From Prescottella equi (GTDB taxonomy: Bacteria > Actinomycetota > Actinomycetes > Mycobacteriales > Mycobacteriaceae), in contig NZ_JAIVAH010000017.1 in assembly GCF_020171745.1 (NCBI RefSeq), positions 186,001 through 250,000 of the forward strand: 64,000 nt of DNA, in the 5' to 3' direction. Made by a program: the position numbers and the translations under genes. The notes under the pieces are model-generated. The model saw only the letters and a list, made by a program, of their open reading frames with translations. It ran no database searches and was not told the origin of the DNA. Shown here piece by piece: positions 1 through 7,847 of the stretch. How positions within the stretch are numbered: position 1 is the first letter of the stretch; the number at the start of each line of letters is the position of its first letter.

Positions 1-1344
1 CTGTATGCGGCACTGTCCGGCCGGCGGAATCACGGTGCCGCGTTCGCCTCGGAAGCGGCCGAGCGCGGCGCCGTCGCGATGCTGAGCGACCGGGCATCGG
101 ACATATTGCCGACTGTCCTCGTCGACGATCCACGCGTGGCGCTCGGGCCGCTTGCGGCATGGGCGTACGGCAACCCGTCGACTGCGTTCGACCTGTACGG
201 CGTCACGGGGACGAACGGTAAGACCAGCACCGTCTACATGCTGGAGGCCGCGCTCGTGGCCGTGGGCCTCCGGGCGGGCGTCGTCACCGGGATCACCGTG
301 CGCGGCCCCACGACGGTCCGGCCGGCGACGCGCACCACGCCGGAAGCGTGTGAGCTGCAGCAGAGCTTCGTCGAGTTCGTCGGGGCGCGGGTCGACGCGG
401 TCGCGATGGAGGTCTCGAGTCACGGGCTGGCCGAACACCGGATCGACGGATCCCGTTTCGACGTCGGAGTGTTCACCAACCTCGCCCGTGATCACCTCGA
501 CTACCACCCGAGCATGGAGGCGTACTACGCGGCGAAGGCGCGCCTGTTCGAACGGGAAGTCTGCGAGCGGGCGGCGATCTGCATCGACGACGACTACGGC
601 CGTCGGCTCGCCCACGGCGTCACGGTTCCACACCTGACGTTCTCGACGCACGATCCCCTTGCCGACGCGTATGCGTCCGCGGTGCGTGCGGACCGGTGGG
701 GGAGCGCGTTCATCTTCCATCACCGCGGCGAGCGAGTGCCGGTTCGGCTACGGCTCCTGGGCGGCCATCAGGTCGACAATGCCGTCGCTGCCCTCGCCAC
801 GCTGTCCGCCGGAGGGATCGACATCGGTGCGGCCGCAGCGGGGATCGAGTCCTTGGACACCGTTCCCGGCCGGCTCGAGCGTGTCGAGGCCGGGCAGCCT
901 TTCCTCGCCCTGGTCGACTTCGTGCACAACACCGCCGGCCAGCATCGGCTGTTCCCGTACCTGCGCTCGGTGACCCCCGGCAAGATCGTCGTGGTGTTGG
1001 GGGCCACTGGCGAACGAGATCCGGCCAAACGGGCTCCCCTCGGCTCCACGGCAGCGCAGTACGCGGAGGTTGTCATCGTCACCGACGAGAGCGCGTTCTC
1101 CGACGACGCTGCAGGTCTCCGCGACGACGTCGCCGAGGGAGCCCGCCGGGCCGGGTCGGCGGAGGTGATCGTGATCCCGGATCGTGCCGAGGCGATCGTC
1201 GCCGCCGTGGAACTCGCCGGCGCCGGGGACACCGTCCTGGTAGCGGGACGCGGGCACGATCCGACGCTCATCGGCAACGGCGTGACCATCGCTTTCGACG
1301 ATCGCGACGCACTGCGCCGGGTGCTGCTGACGCGGGCCTACTAG
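1..1344 (+). CDS. MurE-like Mur ligase family protein, 5'-truncated by the window edge
   Basis: The reading frame is open from base 1 (447 visible residues), and the first codons already read like the MurE N-terminal domain (GRRNHGAAF), so the real start lies upstream. The central ATPase domain has the P-loop GTNGKTST, the RTTPE motif and DHLDYHPSMEAYY, all typical of UDP-MurNAc-tripeptide synthetases. The C-terminal domain is divergent: the DNPR motif that binds meso-diaminopimelate in true MurE is replaced by a TDESAFSD stretch, and the usual DYAH is FVHN. It is therefore probably a paralogue acting on another substrate rather than the housekeeping MurE. An intracellular ATP-dependent amide ligase is inferred; the substrate is unknown. 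Confidence 0.8.
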   Translation: MYAALSGRRNHGAAFASEAAERGAVAMLSDRASDILPTVLVDDPRVALGPLAAWAYGNPSTAFDLYGVTGTNGKTSTVYMLEAALVAVGLRAGVVTGITVRGPTTVRPATRTTPEACELQQSFVEFVGARVDAVAMEVSSHGLAEHRIDGSRFDVGVFTNLARDHLDYHPSMEAYYAAKARLFEREVCERAAICIDDDYGRRLAHGVTVPHLTFSTHDPLADAYASAVRADRWGSAFIFHHRGERVPVRLRLLGGHQVDNAVAALATLSAGGIDIGAAAAGIESLDTVPGRLERVEAGQPFLALVDFVHNTAGQHRLFPYLRSVTPGKIVVVLGATGERDPAKRAPLGSTAAQYAEVVIVTDESAFSDDAAGLRDDVAEGARRAGSAEVIVIPDRAEAIVAAVELAGAGDTVLVAGRGHDPTLIGNGVTIAFDDRDALRRVLLTRAY

Positions 1345-1561
1345 TCGACGTCGTCATCGGCGAGAGTCCTCCCACGCGGTCAGCTGTCGTCTTCGTCGGC
1401 ACAGCCCGCTCGAGACGCTCTCCCGGCACCGAGCGGGGATGCCCGGCTGGCGCGGCAATCGGCACAGGGGGCATCCGCCAGTCTTCCGGCGGTTTCGGTT
1501 TCCTGGCCGTGGGTATTCCGACAGCACGCCGGGTCGTGCGTACGGGAGGGACGGAGGAGCT

Positions 1562-2527
1562 GTGAGGATCGGATACAAGCTTTTCGCGGAGGCGTACTCG
1601 CCGATCGAGTTGGTTCGGCAGGCGGTCCGGGCGGAGGAAGCGGGCTTCGACTTCGTCGAGATCAGCGATCACTTCCACCCGTGGTTGCACGATCAGAACC
1701 ATTCCGGTTTCGCGTGGTCGATCCTCGGATCGATTGCCGCGAAGACGTCCACCCTCGGATTAGCCACCGGAGTGACGTGTCCCTTCGTTCGCTACCACCC
1801 GGCGATCGTGGCCCAGGCGGCGGCAACGACCGCACTACTCTCCGACGGCAGATTCGCGCTGGGACTGGGAAGTGGTGAAAACCTGAACGAGCACGTCGTC
1901 GCGCGGGGTTGGCCGGCGGCAGCGACCCGCTCGCAGATGTTGCGAGAGTCGATCGAGATCATCCGATTGTTGTGGAGCGGTGGCTATCACAGCTACAACG
2001 GTCGACATCTCGAGCTCGAGGACGCTCGAGTCTTCGACCTACCGGAGCAGCTCCCGCCCATCATCGTGGCAGGCTCGGGAGGGCCTGCAGCCAAGATCGC
2101 CGCCGAACTGGGCGACGGGCTGTTCGCAACGGAAGCCGACCCGGATCTGGTCGCCAGTTACGAGGAGGCGGGCGGGTCGGGTTCGCGGTACGCCGAGGTC
2201 TCGTTGTCCTGGGCCTCGACGGAGGAAGCCGCTCTTCAATCCGCCCACAGGCTGTTCCGCTTCGCGGCTGCAGGATGGAAAGTTCAGGCCGAGTTGCCGA
2301 ACCCGGTCAACTTCGAGGCTGCCGCCTCCGTCGTCCGAGAGTCCGACATAGCCGAGAGCTTCGGGTACGGACCCGATCCGGAACGTCATCTCGACAGGAT
2401 CCGCGCATACGCCGACGCCGGCTTCGATCACCTCGCCCTCGTCAACGCCGGACCTGACGTCGACGGATTCTTCGACTTCTACAGCGAAGAGCTCGCTCCC
2501 GCGCTGAAGGCGTTCACAGCGGTCTGA
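1562..2527 (+). CDS. LLM-class F420-dependent oxidoreductase (TIGR03557-type)
   Basis: A 321-residue luciferase-like monooxygenase-fold protein. It begins MRIGYKLFAEAYSP and has EISDHFHPW, TGVTCPFVRYHPAI and GLGSGENLNEH, all typical of the F420-dependent G6PDH-like subfamily. The GTG start at 1562 is preceded by GGAGGAGC at the right spacing; the frame extends further upstream but those residues do not resemble the family. The family is a TIM barrel that uses coenzyme F420, abundant in mycolic-acid actinobacteria. The substrate cannot be read from sequence. It stands alone between the MurE-like gene and the stress island. Confidence 0.85.
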   Translation: MRIGYKLFAEAYSPIELVRQAVRAEEAGFDFVEISDHFHPWLHDQNHSGFAWSILGSIAAKTSTLGLATGVTCPFVRYHPAIVAQAAATTALLSDGRFALGLGSGENLNEHVVARGWPAAATRSQMLRESIEIIRLLWSGGYHSYNGRHLELEDARVFDLPEQLPPIIVAGSGGPAAKIAAELGDGLFATEADPDLVASYEEAGGSGSRYAEVSLSWASTEEAALQSAHRLFRFAAAGWKVQAELPNPVNFEAAASVVRESDIAESFGYGPDPERHLDRIRAYADAGFDHLALVNAGPDVDGFFDFYSEELAPALKAFTAV

Positions 2528-2703
2528 GAATCTGCGATTCCCGAGGCGGCGAGATCCGGAGAGGTGCACGAAGTCTTGCGCTCCGGAGGGAATCGAGAGG
2601 TCGCCGCGCAGCAATATCCTTGCGGCCGTAAGGCTTGACGCCAGCAGCGGGATGGACGCCGGAACCTGGGAGACGTTGCCTTGCGGGTGGACGAATCGGC
2701 GCA

Positions 2704-2733
2704 CCCGTTCCACGCAAGCCCGTTCCACGCAAG
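2704..2733. repeat. exact 15-bp tandem duplication
   Basis: CCCGTTCCACGCAAG occurs twice back to back in the gap between the oxidoreductase and the CsbD-like gene. There are only two copies, so this looks like a local slippage duplication rather than a functional array. Confidence 0.7.
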
Positions 2734-2761
2734 GCTGCCTCCGCGGTCCATGCGTGTTGCG

Positions 2762-3007
2762 CTACGAGTCCTGCTCCGTGCGCTGGCGTGCCTCGTCGGC
2801 GGCCGCTTTTCCGCGCGCCTTCTCGGCCTCGGCTTCCTTCTCGGCGGCTTCGCGCTGTGAGGCCGCCTTGTCTTGCTGCGCTTTTCCCTCCCGAACGAGG
2901 TCGTCCTGACCCGTGACTGCGCCCGCGGCTTCCTTGACTTTGCCCTTCACGCCCTCGACGGTTCCTTTGACAGCCTCTGCAGGCCCCGACTTGTCCTTGT
3001 CCGACAT
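2762..3007 (-). CDS. CsbD-like stress protein (microaggregate-binding type)
   Basis: An 81-residue hydrophilic, Lys/Glu/Ala-rich protein with no membrane segment or signal peptide. The first 45 residues (SGPAEAVKGTVEGVKGKVKE) match the CsbD family of general-stress proteins; the tail is a highly charged helix rich in EAEKEAEAEKARGK. The ATG at 3007 has AAGGAGA upstream; an earlier in-frame start at 3025 lacks a ribosome site. A near-perfect SigF-type promoter lies 39-64 bp upstream, matching the SigB/SigF control usual for the family. The biochemical role is unknown in the family. Confidence 0.85.
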   Translation of the reverse strand: MSDKDKSGPAEAVKGTVEGVKGKVKEAAGAVTGQDDLVREGKAQQDKAASQREAAEKEAEAEKARGKAAADEARQRTEQDS

Positions 3008-3045
3008 GATGCGGTCTCCTTCCACCGATACGGTCCGGTCGACGA

Positions 3046-3071
3046 GTACCCGATCGAATTTGGAGACAAAC
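3046..3071 (-). promoter_or_regulatory. SigF-type promoter of the csbD-like gene
   Basis: On the minus strand it reads GTTT, 16 bp, GGGTAC. This matches the actinobacterial SigF/SigB consensus (GTTT-N15-17-GGGTAY) at every defined position and sits just upstream of a classic SigF-regulon gene. Confidence 0.75.
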
Positions 3072-3076
3072 GTCGC

Positions 3077-3361
3077 TCAGTGGCCCAGTTGATCGGTGAG
3101 CGAGACGTTGTCCAGCCGCTTGATTCGTCGATGCTCGGCCAACACCAGAACGGTCCCCACCACTAGAGCGCAGCCACAGACGATGCCCGCGATCCACGCC
3201 CAGCCGGCGAAGCCGTAGCCCGCGGCGACGAGCGTGAGGCCCAGCGTGACGATTGCGACACCGATCAGGGCATACCCAGGCCAGTTACGCGTGTCCTCGA
3301 TGGCTTCGCCGGGATGTTCCCGGGTCGTGTGCGCCAGGTCGCGAGGGTCTTTGCTGTTCAT
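3077..3361 (-). CDS. usfY: UsfY-like small membrane protein
   Basis: 94 residues. The motif order HTTREHPGEAIEDTRNWPGY, two hydrophobic segments (about 31-50 and 54-75), then AEHRRIKRL matches mycobacterial UsfY, the gene found beside rsbW/usfX-sigF. The ATG at 3361 has GGGGAGG seven nt upstream; longer in-frame starts lack this and would add an arginine-rich leader. It sits in the same minus-strand stress island as sigF but about 2.2 kb from it. Two transmembrane helices with both ends on the same side are inferred. The function of UsfY is not known. Confidence 0.7.
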   Translation of the reverse strand: MNSKDPRDLAHTTREHPGEAIEDTRNWPGYALIGVAIVTLGLTLVAAGYGFAGWAWIAGIVCGCALVVGTVLVLAEHRRIKRLDNVSLTDQLGH

Positions 3362-3735
3362 TCGAACCTCCCCGGTTTCGAATCGGAGGCTCCGCACGGG
3401 AATGGACCCGTGCGGTCCTTGCGTGTGTCCTAGATTGTCGTCCGCCTCCGGTGTTCCTGCACGGCACCGTTCCGGCCGAGCACCTCCGGTTCGACAGACC
3501 TGTCCACGCGACGAGGCGCCGCGGGCCTGCGGCACCCGTCACTGCGGCAACCGTGTCGGCGTCCAGAAGGTCACGATGTTCGTCGACCATGAGCCCTTGC
3601 GACTCGGCGGAGTGTGTCGCTATCGTGGGGCGCGGTTGAACAAACAGCCGATGCTGGAAGCGCCGCTCGCGTCGGCTTCGTAATCCGTTCTCATTCACAC
3701 GGGAACGCGTCGACAGCGAGATCACCCATCTTCCG

Positions 3736-3939
3736 ATGTATCGGAGTTGTCTCGAGATGAACCGCGAACACCAACCATTTGTCGACGTCGCCATGCGCCA
3801 CCACCTCGGTGTCGGGTCCGCCGCCGAACATTTGATCTCCATGGTCGGCGATGCCGACGAGCTGCCCGGTAGCGCCGTCATCCTTTCCCCGCGGGAGACG
3901 TGCACGGTGAACTCGTGGCTGGCGGGTGCAGGCGCATGA
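3736..3939 (+). pseudogene. possible remnant of a LuxR-type regulator
   Basis: A 67-codon frame with good third-position GC whose end reads DADELPGSAVILSPRET, six residues, then WLAGAGA. LSPRE followed at +7 by Trp-Leu is how the HTH of a Nocardiaceae LuxR-type family starts (LSPREVEVLRTWL). The frame stops before the recognition helix, so it cannot bind DNA as it stands. No ribosome site is seen at 3736 or at the next ATG (3754). Called on motif spacing alone; weak. Confidence 0.3.
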
Positions 3940-4148
3940 TGCTCGATACCGACCACGGCGCCGGTCGAATGCAGCTCCGCGACTCGACGTCGGGCCAGTC
4001 GCGTCGCCGCTTCTCGGCGACGCTCGCGTGTGGTTCCGGAGCGATTTCCGCCATTCCGCCCCTATTGCTCGGTTCGTCCGGAATTATGTGTGCGACAGTG
4101 GGATTGGCGATCATGCTCGCAGTCGTCCTGGCATCGTTCCTCATTTGA
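3936..4148 (+). CDS. possible small membrane protein
   Basis: 70 codons starting ATGATG; the first ATG overlaps the stop of the LuxR-like remnant in an ATGA. The N-terminal half is Arg/Ser rich; the last 25 residues (GIMCATVGLAIMLAVVLASF) form one convincing transmembrane helix. There is no clear ribosome binding site, and an antisense frame (3878-4168) competes. Not recognised; kept because of the hydrophobic helix and reasonable codon use. Confidence 0.25.
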   Translation: MMLDTDHGAGRMQLRDSTSGQSRRRFSATLACGSGAISAIPPLLLGSSGIMCATVGLAIMLAVVLASFLI

Positions 4149-4164
4149 CCGTCGGATGCGGCCG

Positions 4165-4899
4165 TCATCCGTTCTGGGGCACGACTTTGTCCAGAAGCTG
4201 CTTGGCCACGACTTTGAGTTTGACGTTCGCTTCCTGGGATCTACGCACCAGCAGGTCGAAGGCGTCGGAGGCCGAGATGCCGTGCAGTGCCATGACGATT
4301 CCGATGGCCTGATCGATGTCGGCGCGAGAAGTGAGGGCCGCCTGGAGATTTCGGATGGAGTTCAGCGCACGTCGATGCCGCTCCGCCTGCTGTAGAGCTG
4401 TGACGGCGGCGGTGGTGAACACTTCGACCAGTGCCTCGTCGAGCGACTGGAAACCCCGAGGATCGCTGCTGTAGAGGTTGAATGAGCCTTGGACACGGTC
4501 CGAGAGCACAAGCGGCAGCGCGATGAAGCTCTTGATCCCGAGCTCGGCAGCAGATTCTTCGAGATCCGGCCATGTGGAGCGCACCTGATCGCCGTCGGCG
4601 ACGATGCTACGTCCCTCTCGCGCGGCCGTGAGGCAAGGCCCGCTGTCGTTCGTGTACTGGGCGGCGTCCATGTGCCGGACGCAGGGGTGCGTCGCGGCAA
4701 CTGTTTCTGCCGATTCGTCGGACAGCAGTGTCACGCCTGCCATCTCGGCGCCGGGGACGATCCGGACGGCGCCCTCGACGACGGTCTGCAGAACCGTTGC
4801 CAGGTCCTCGTACTCGTCGAGAACGCCGGACAGATCCTGAAGTGCCTCGGTGATCTCGTCGAAACGCTTGCTCAGTGCGTCGAGGGTGTCGTCGTTCAT
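4165..4899 (-). CDS. GAF and ANTAR domain regulator
   Basis: 244 residues. A GAF domain spans about 25-160 (VEGAVRIVPGAEMAGVTLL ... FIALPLVLSDRVQGSFNLYS) and an ANTAR domain about 180-240 (ALTSRADIDQAIGIVMALHG ... RRSQEANVKLKVVAKQLLD). ANTAR domains bind paired RNA hairpins and antiterminate transcription, so this is probably a ligand- or redox-sensing RNA-binding regulator in the cytoplasm. It lies 27 bp downstream of the STAS gene and is probably in the same transcript, which ties it to the SigF partner-switching module. Its RNA targets are not evident here. Confidence 0.85.
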   Translation of the reverse strand: MNDDTLDALSKRFDEITEALQDLSGVLDEYEDLATVLQTVVEGAVRIVPGAEMAGVTLLSDESAETVAATHPCVRHMDAAQYTNDSGPCLTAAREGRSIVADGDQVRSTWPDLEESAAELGIKSFIALPLVLSDRVQGSFNLYSSDPRGFQSLDEALVEVFTTAAVTALQQAERHRRALNSIRNLQAALTSRADIDQAIGIVMALHGISASDAFDLLVRRSQEANVKLKVVAKQLLDKVVPQNG

Positions 4900-4926
4900 C
4901 GGGATGTCCGATCAGCCGGCGCTCGG

Positions 4927-5379
4927 TCAGTAGGCGGGGTCGGTCAGTACATCGGAAGGGCTCCGTTCGTACTCCAGGGCCGATCCGACGGTGTCGTGAC
5001 GCTGGAACATCCGGCGTGCACCCGTCGCTGCGAGAGCATGCTCGACGCCCCGCGTCGGAGTGACGAGTCTCAATTCGAGTCCGTATCCCACCGCCTGATC
5101 CTTTGCGTCGACCAGTGCGGAAGCGCCGTCGACGCTGATGAAATCGACGCGGGACAGATCGAGCACAATCAGGCGGCCGTTCGCCAGTTCGTCACCACTC
5201 ACCCCGTCGAGCAGGGTCCGGAACGATCGGCGGAAACCTTCCACCGTGTTGAGGTCCAAGTCGACGAGCAGCTCCACGACCAGGGCCGTCGGAGCGCGTT
5301 CGGTGGCGCCTTCGCCGCCGTCGAACCGGTAGGTGGACGCGCGAAGCATGGTCATTGCTGAATTGGGAAGATCAGGCAC
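4927..5379 (-). CDS. STAS domain anti-sigma factor antagonist
   Basis: 150 residues with one STAS domain. The core LIVLDLSRVDFISVDGASAL carries serines at the usual phosphorylation position, so it could be phosphorylated by an RsbW-type kinase and, when dephosphorylated, sequester the anti-sigma factor to free SigF. The GTG start at 5379 has GGAGG seven nt upstream. It is followed by the GAF-ANTAR gene after 27 bp; rsbW-sigF lies about 0.2 kb upstream on the same strand. Pairing with this RsbW is inferred from position. Confidence 0.85.
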   Translation of the reverse strand: MPDLPNSAMTMLRASTYRFDGGEGATERAPTALVVELLVDLDLNTVEGFRRSFRTLLDGVSGDELANGRLIVLDLSRVDFISVDGASALVDAKDQAVGYGLELRLVTPTRGVEHALAATGARRMFQRHDTVGSALEYERSPSDVLTDPAY

Positions 5380-5614
5380 GGCGTGCCTCCATCCGCTTCA
5401 AACGAGTTGGATGGCGCCCCGCCCGAGGCTTCGGTCGAGACGCCCGATCCATGACGGCCGAAGGGTCGCCCGTCTATGTGGACAGGCTGTGTGCTCAACC
5501 TCTTTTGTTTCTAACACCGACTCGTCCTCGTGTACAGGCCACTGGCGCCGACCTGGGCTTCGATGGTCACGGGACGGCCGCTCCGGACGTTTGTCCAGCA
5601 GGGCGACGACGGCT

Positions 5615-6394
5615 CTACCGCTCCATCTTCGCGCGCAGGCTGGCGAGCGTGTCGGAGAGGATCCTGGAGACGTGCATCTGGGAGACACCCACGTGGGCTG
5701 CGATCTGCGATTGCGTCTGATTTCCGAAGAACCGGAGCAACAGCACAGTGCGCTCCCGGTCCGGCAACCCCCGCAGCACGACTCTCAACGTTTCGTGATC
5801 CTCGACCCCCGCGAGATCCGCATCCATGTCTCCCAGTAGATCGCCGAGTGTCGATCCTTGTTCAGGACTGCCACCCACATTCGCGTCGACCGAGAGGGCG
5901 CGGTAACCGTTGGCGGCCTGCAGACCCTGGGCGACCTCTTCGACTCCGATCCCGAGTTCTGCTGCCATCTCTCGCGCCGTCGGGGATCTCCCGAGTCGCT
6001 GGGACAACCTCGACGACGTCTTGACCAGGTCGAGATGAAGCTCTTTCAGGCGACGAGGCACCCTCACGGCCCAGCCGGTGTCCCGAAAGTGACGCCGGAC
6101 CTCGCCCATGATCGTGGGCACTGCGAAGGCGAGAAAGTCCGAGCCACGATTGACGTCGTAGCGGTCCACAGCGTTGACGAGGCCGATACTCGCGACCTGC
6201 ACCAGGTCCTCGAACGGCTCGCCGCGACGGTCGAAGCGTCGGGCGATGTGCTCGGCGAGCGGAAGGCAGCGCGTGATGATCGACCTCCGCAATTCGGCGC
6301 GCGCGGGGTCGGACTCGCGCAGAGATTCCAGGGACGTGAACAGGGGGTTGAGGTCGCTGTACTCGTCCGGTCGATCGTCTGTCCGGGGCGTCAC
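5615..6394 (-). CDS. sigF: RNA polymerase sigma factor SigF (SigB/F/G family)
   Basis: 259 residues. Region 2 is clear (EDLVQVASIGLVNAVDRYD, FAVPTIMGEVRRHFRD), region 3 follows (RLGRSPTAREMAAELGI), and region 4.2 is at the end (QSQIAAHVGVSQMHVSRIL). It has the SigB/SigF architecture without region 1.1. The GTG at 6394 overlaps the rsbW stop as GTGA and has GGGGAG upstream, so translation is coupled to its anti-sigma factor. The frame runs about 70 codons further up, inside rsbW, and that part is out-of-frame noise. It should direct transcription of stress genes, three of which here carry matching promoters. Confidence 0.92.
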   Translation of the reverse strand: MTPRTDDRPDEYSDLNPLFTSLESLRESDPARAELRRSIITRCLPLAEHIARRFDRRGEPFEDLVQVASIGLVNAVDRYDVNRGSDFLAFAVPTIMGEVRRHFRDTGWAVRVPRRLKELHLDLVKTSSRLSQRLGRSPTAREMAAELGIGVEEVAQGLQAANGYRALSVDANVGGSPEQGSTLGDLLGDMDADLAGVEDHETLRVVLRGLPDRERTVLLLRFFGNQTQSQIAAHVGVSQMHVSRILSDTLASLRAKMER

Positions 6395-6831
6395 ATGGTC
6401 TCCCCGCACCCCATGGCGAACGAGATTGTGATGGTGGAGGATCGGCCGTCTCCGTTGCCGTGGTGACGATGGATGGCCAGTTCGTCGGTGAGTGTACGAA
6501 GAACATGCCAGCCGAACGTCTGCTCGTATCGTCCGTCCACTTCCGGACCGGTGGTGGGGACGCAGCCGGCGAAGCGGAACGAATCGGCACTCACACGAAA
6601 CGTGCACACGATGTCGCTGCCTGGAAGTGCGATTCGGAACAGCGTGCTGCAGGCTTCATCGACGGCGAGTCGCAGATCGGCGAGCTGGTCCAGTGTCATG
6701 TCGCACTGTTCGGCCAGCGACGCGGACACCCCCCGAATCGGTGCCAGTAGGCAGGCGTCGGCCGGAGTACGCAGCTCGACGACAGGCGTGGAACCCTCGC
6801 TTCGGCTCGTGGAGATGCACGCTTCGCTCAT
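6391..6831 (-). CDS. rsbW: anti-sigma factor RsbW (histidine-kinase-like ATPase)
   Basis: 146 residues with the GHKL ATPase fold of RsbW/UsfX: N-box LADLRLAVDEACSTLF at about 50-65, then the C-terminal GWHVLRTLTDEL and a TITISF strand. It binds SigF and phosphorylates STAS antagonists. The ATG at 6831 is chosen because GAGGAG lies just upstream and the length fits the family; a TTG at 6915 has no usable ribosome site. It overlaps sigF by 4 bp. A SigF-type promoter lies 61 bp upstream, which implies autoregulation. Confidence 0.9.
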   Translation of the reverse strand: MSEACISTSRSEGSTPVVELRTPADACLLAPIRGVSASLAEQCDMTLDQLADLRLAVDEACSTLFRIALPGSDIVCTFRVSADSFRFAGCVPTTGPEVDGRYEQTFGWHVLRTLTDELAIHRHHGNGDGRSSTITISFAMGCGETM

Positions 6832-6891
6832 GACTCCTCGCTTCGAAAGTGGGCCTGACAGGAGGATCCCGTCGGCGGCGTCGATTGGAGG

Positions 6892-6917
6892 ATTCCCGTG
6901 GAGCGTCGTTTCCAAAC
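6892..6917 (-). promoter_or_regulatory. SigF-type promoter of rsbW-sigF
   Basis: Minus strand: GTTT, 16 bp, GGGAAT. One mismatch from GGGTAT in the -10. The position directly upstream of rsbW fits the autoregulation known for SigF operons. Confidence 0.6.
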
Positions 6918-7004
6918 CCCCAGATCACGGGCGTCGAGAAGTGCGCCCGGCCGGCCCGACGAATCTGTTGCCCCGGGTCCTGGCCGTGCCTTCACCCCAG
7001 GCCG

Positions 7005-7430
7005 CTACTTCTCGCGCTGTGTGGCTTCCGGTGGATGCTTCTCACCTCGTCCTGCGCCCGGCTGATGCGCCGGTCCGACACCTTCGTCGGACTCGGACGG
7101 CTGTTCGTGTTGCACGCTGCTCCGCTGTGCCTCACCGCTGCCGTCGGGATCACCGGCGCGTGCACGCATGTGCTCGCCGGACTTCGCCTTCCTCTGCCGA
7201 TCGTCGTACGGGGGCACGGAGGCCTCGTCGGAGGACGATCCGTGCCCCCCGGCATCCGGAGGCCTCTGCCAACCCGGTTCGCCCGACGAGATTGTGGACT
7301 CGTCCTCGAAGGCGCCCTCGGGTCGGTTCACGCCTGCGCCCGGCTCGTGGGCACCGGCATCGCGTGAACCCGGGGCTCCTCGCTCGGATTGTGGTTCCTC
7401 GTCCAGATGTTCACCGGGTCGCTTCGTCAT
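7005..7430 (-). CDS. disordered hydrophilic protein of the stress island
   Basis: 141 residues, almost entirely charged or small (Gly, Ser, Glu, Arg, Pro, His), with no hydrophobic core, signal or membrane segment, so probably intrinsically disordered. It begins MTKRPGEHLDEEPQSERGAP and ends KHPPEATQREK. The ATG at 7430 has GGAGA upstream; the longer frame above it is Arg-rich noise. A SigF-type promoter about 65 bp upstream supports expression as part of the general stress response. No family recognised. Confidence 0.65.
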   Translation of the reverse strand: MTKRPGEHLDEEPQSERGAPGSRDAGAHEPGAGVNRPEGAFEDESTISSGEPGWQRPPDAGGHGSSSDEASVPPYDDRQRKAKSGEHMRARAGDPDGSGEAQRSSVQHEQPSESDEGVGPAHQPGAGRGEKHPPEATQREK

Positions 7431-7847
7431 GACTGTCTCCTCGATGTCCGTCACCGTCTGAGCCGACGGCCGGTTCTCCGTCCCTGCGGGTGCGGGTACC
7501 CATTCGCGGTGTACGCAACACGCGAATGTCGCGGGCGAAACCGGGATCGACGCCGGCCGCTCACCCGATTCTCGGTGCAGTCGAGTCGTCGCCCGGATGG
7601 GACGGACGCTCCGCCAGTAGTGCCAGCCGCCGGATGCACTCCCGATTCCGGAGGACCGCGGCCAGCTCGGCGACGCTCGCATCTCCCGCGCCGCGACTCC
7701 ACGAACTGTTGCCGGCCGTCCGCGCGACCCCAGGCAGCGAGGGTGCCCCGGGTGGGTGCCGTCCCTTCACCGGGGGGGGTTCGGAAGGAGACTTCCCACA
7801 GCGGTCCGCGCAAACATCACCCGGCCGGACACGAGGGTTTCAGCTGA
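7431..7847. other. 417-bp intergenic region
   Basis: Contains the SigF-type promoter at 7496-7521 for the disordered-protein gene and otherwise no supported gene. A minus-strand frame at 7561-7770 has good GC3 and a helical stretch (ASVAELAAVLRNRECIRRL) but starts at a GTG behind a run of C with no ribosome site; it may be a decayed gene. Confidence 0.5.
7496..7521 (-). promoter_or_regulatory. SigF-type promoter of the disordered-protein gene
   Basis: Minus strand: GTGTT, 15 bp, GGGTAC. The -10 is perfect; the -35 differs from GTTT by one base. It lies 66-91 bp before the ATG. Confidence 0.6.

Larger units (their letters stand above)
3362..4164. other. 803-bp region without a confident gene
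   Basis: Just upstream of usfY lies an inverted repeat with 9-bp arms at 3392-3400 and 3407-3415 (CCGCACGGG and its complement, loop AATGGA), able to fold in the usfY 5' leader. No SigF box is visible for usfY. The rest has only weak reading frames: the LuxR-like remnant at 3736-3939 and a possible small membrane ORF at 3936-4148. It looks like a decayed gene plus promoter DNA for the minus-strand genes. Confidence 0.5.

Noticed and set aside
3878-4168. 96-codon minus-strand frame whose ATG overlaps the GAF-ANTAR stop (ATGA)
   Set aside because: The coupling geometry is attractive, but third-position GC is low for this genome and the sequence has no fold-like pattern.
7561-7770. 69-codon minus-strand frame with good GC3
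   Set aside because: GTG start behind a run of C, no ribosome site and no family; noted only as possible decay.
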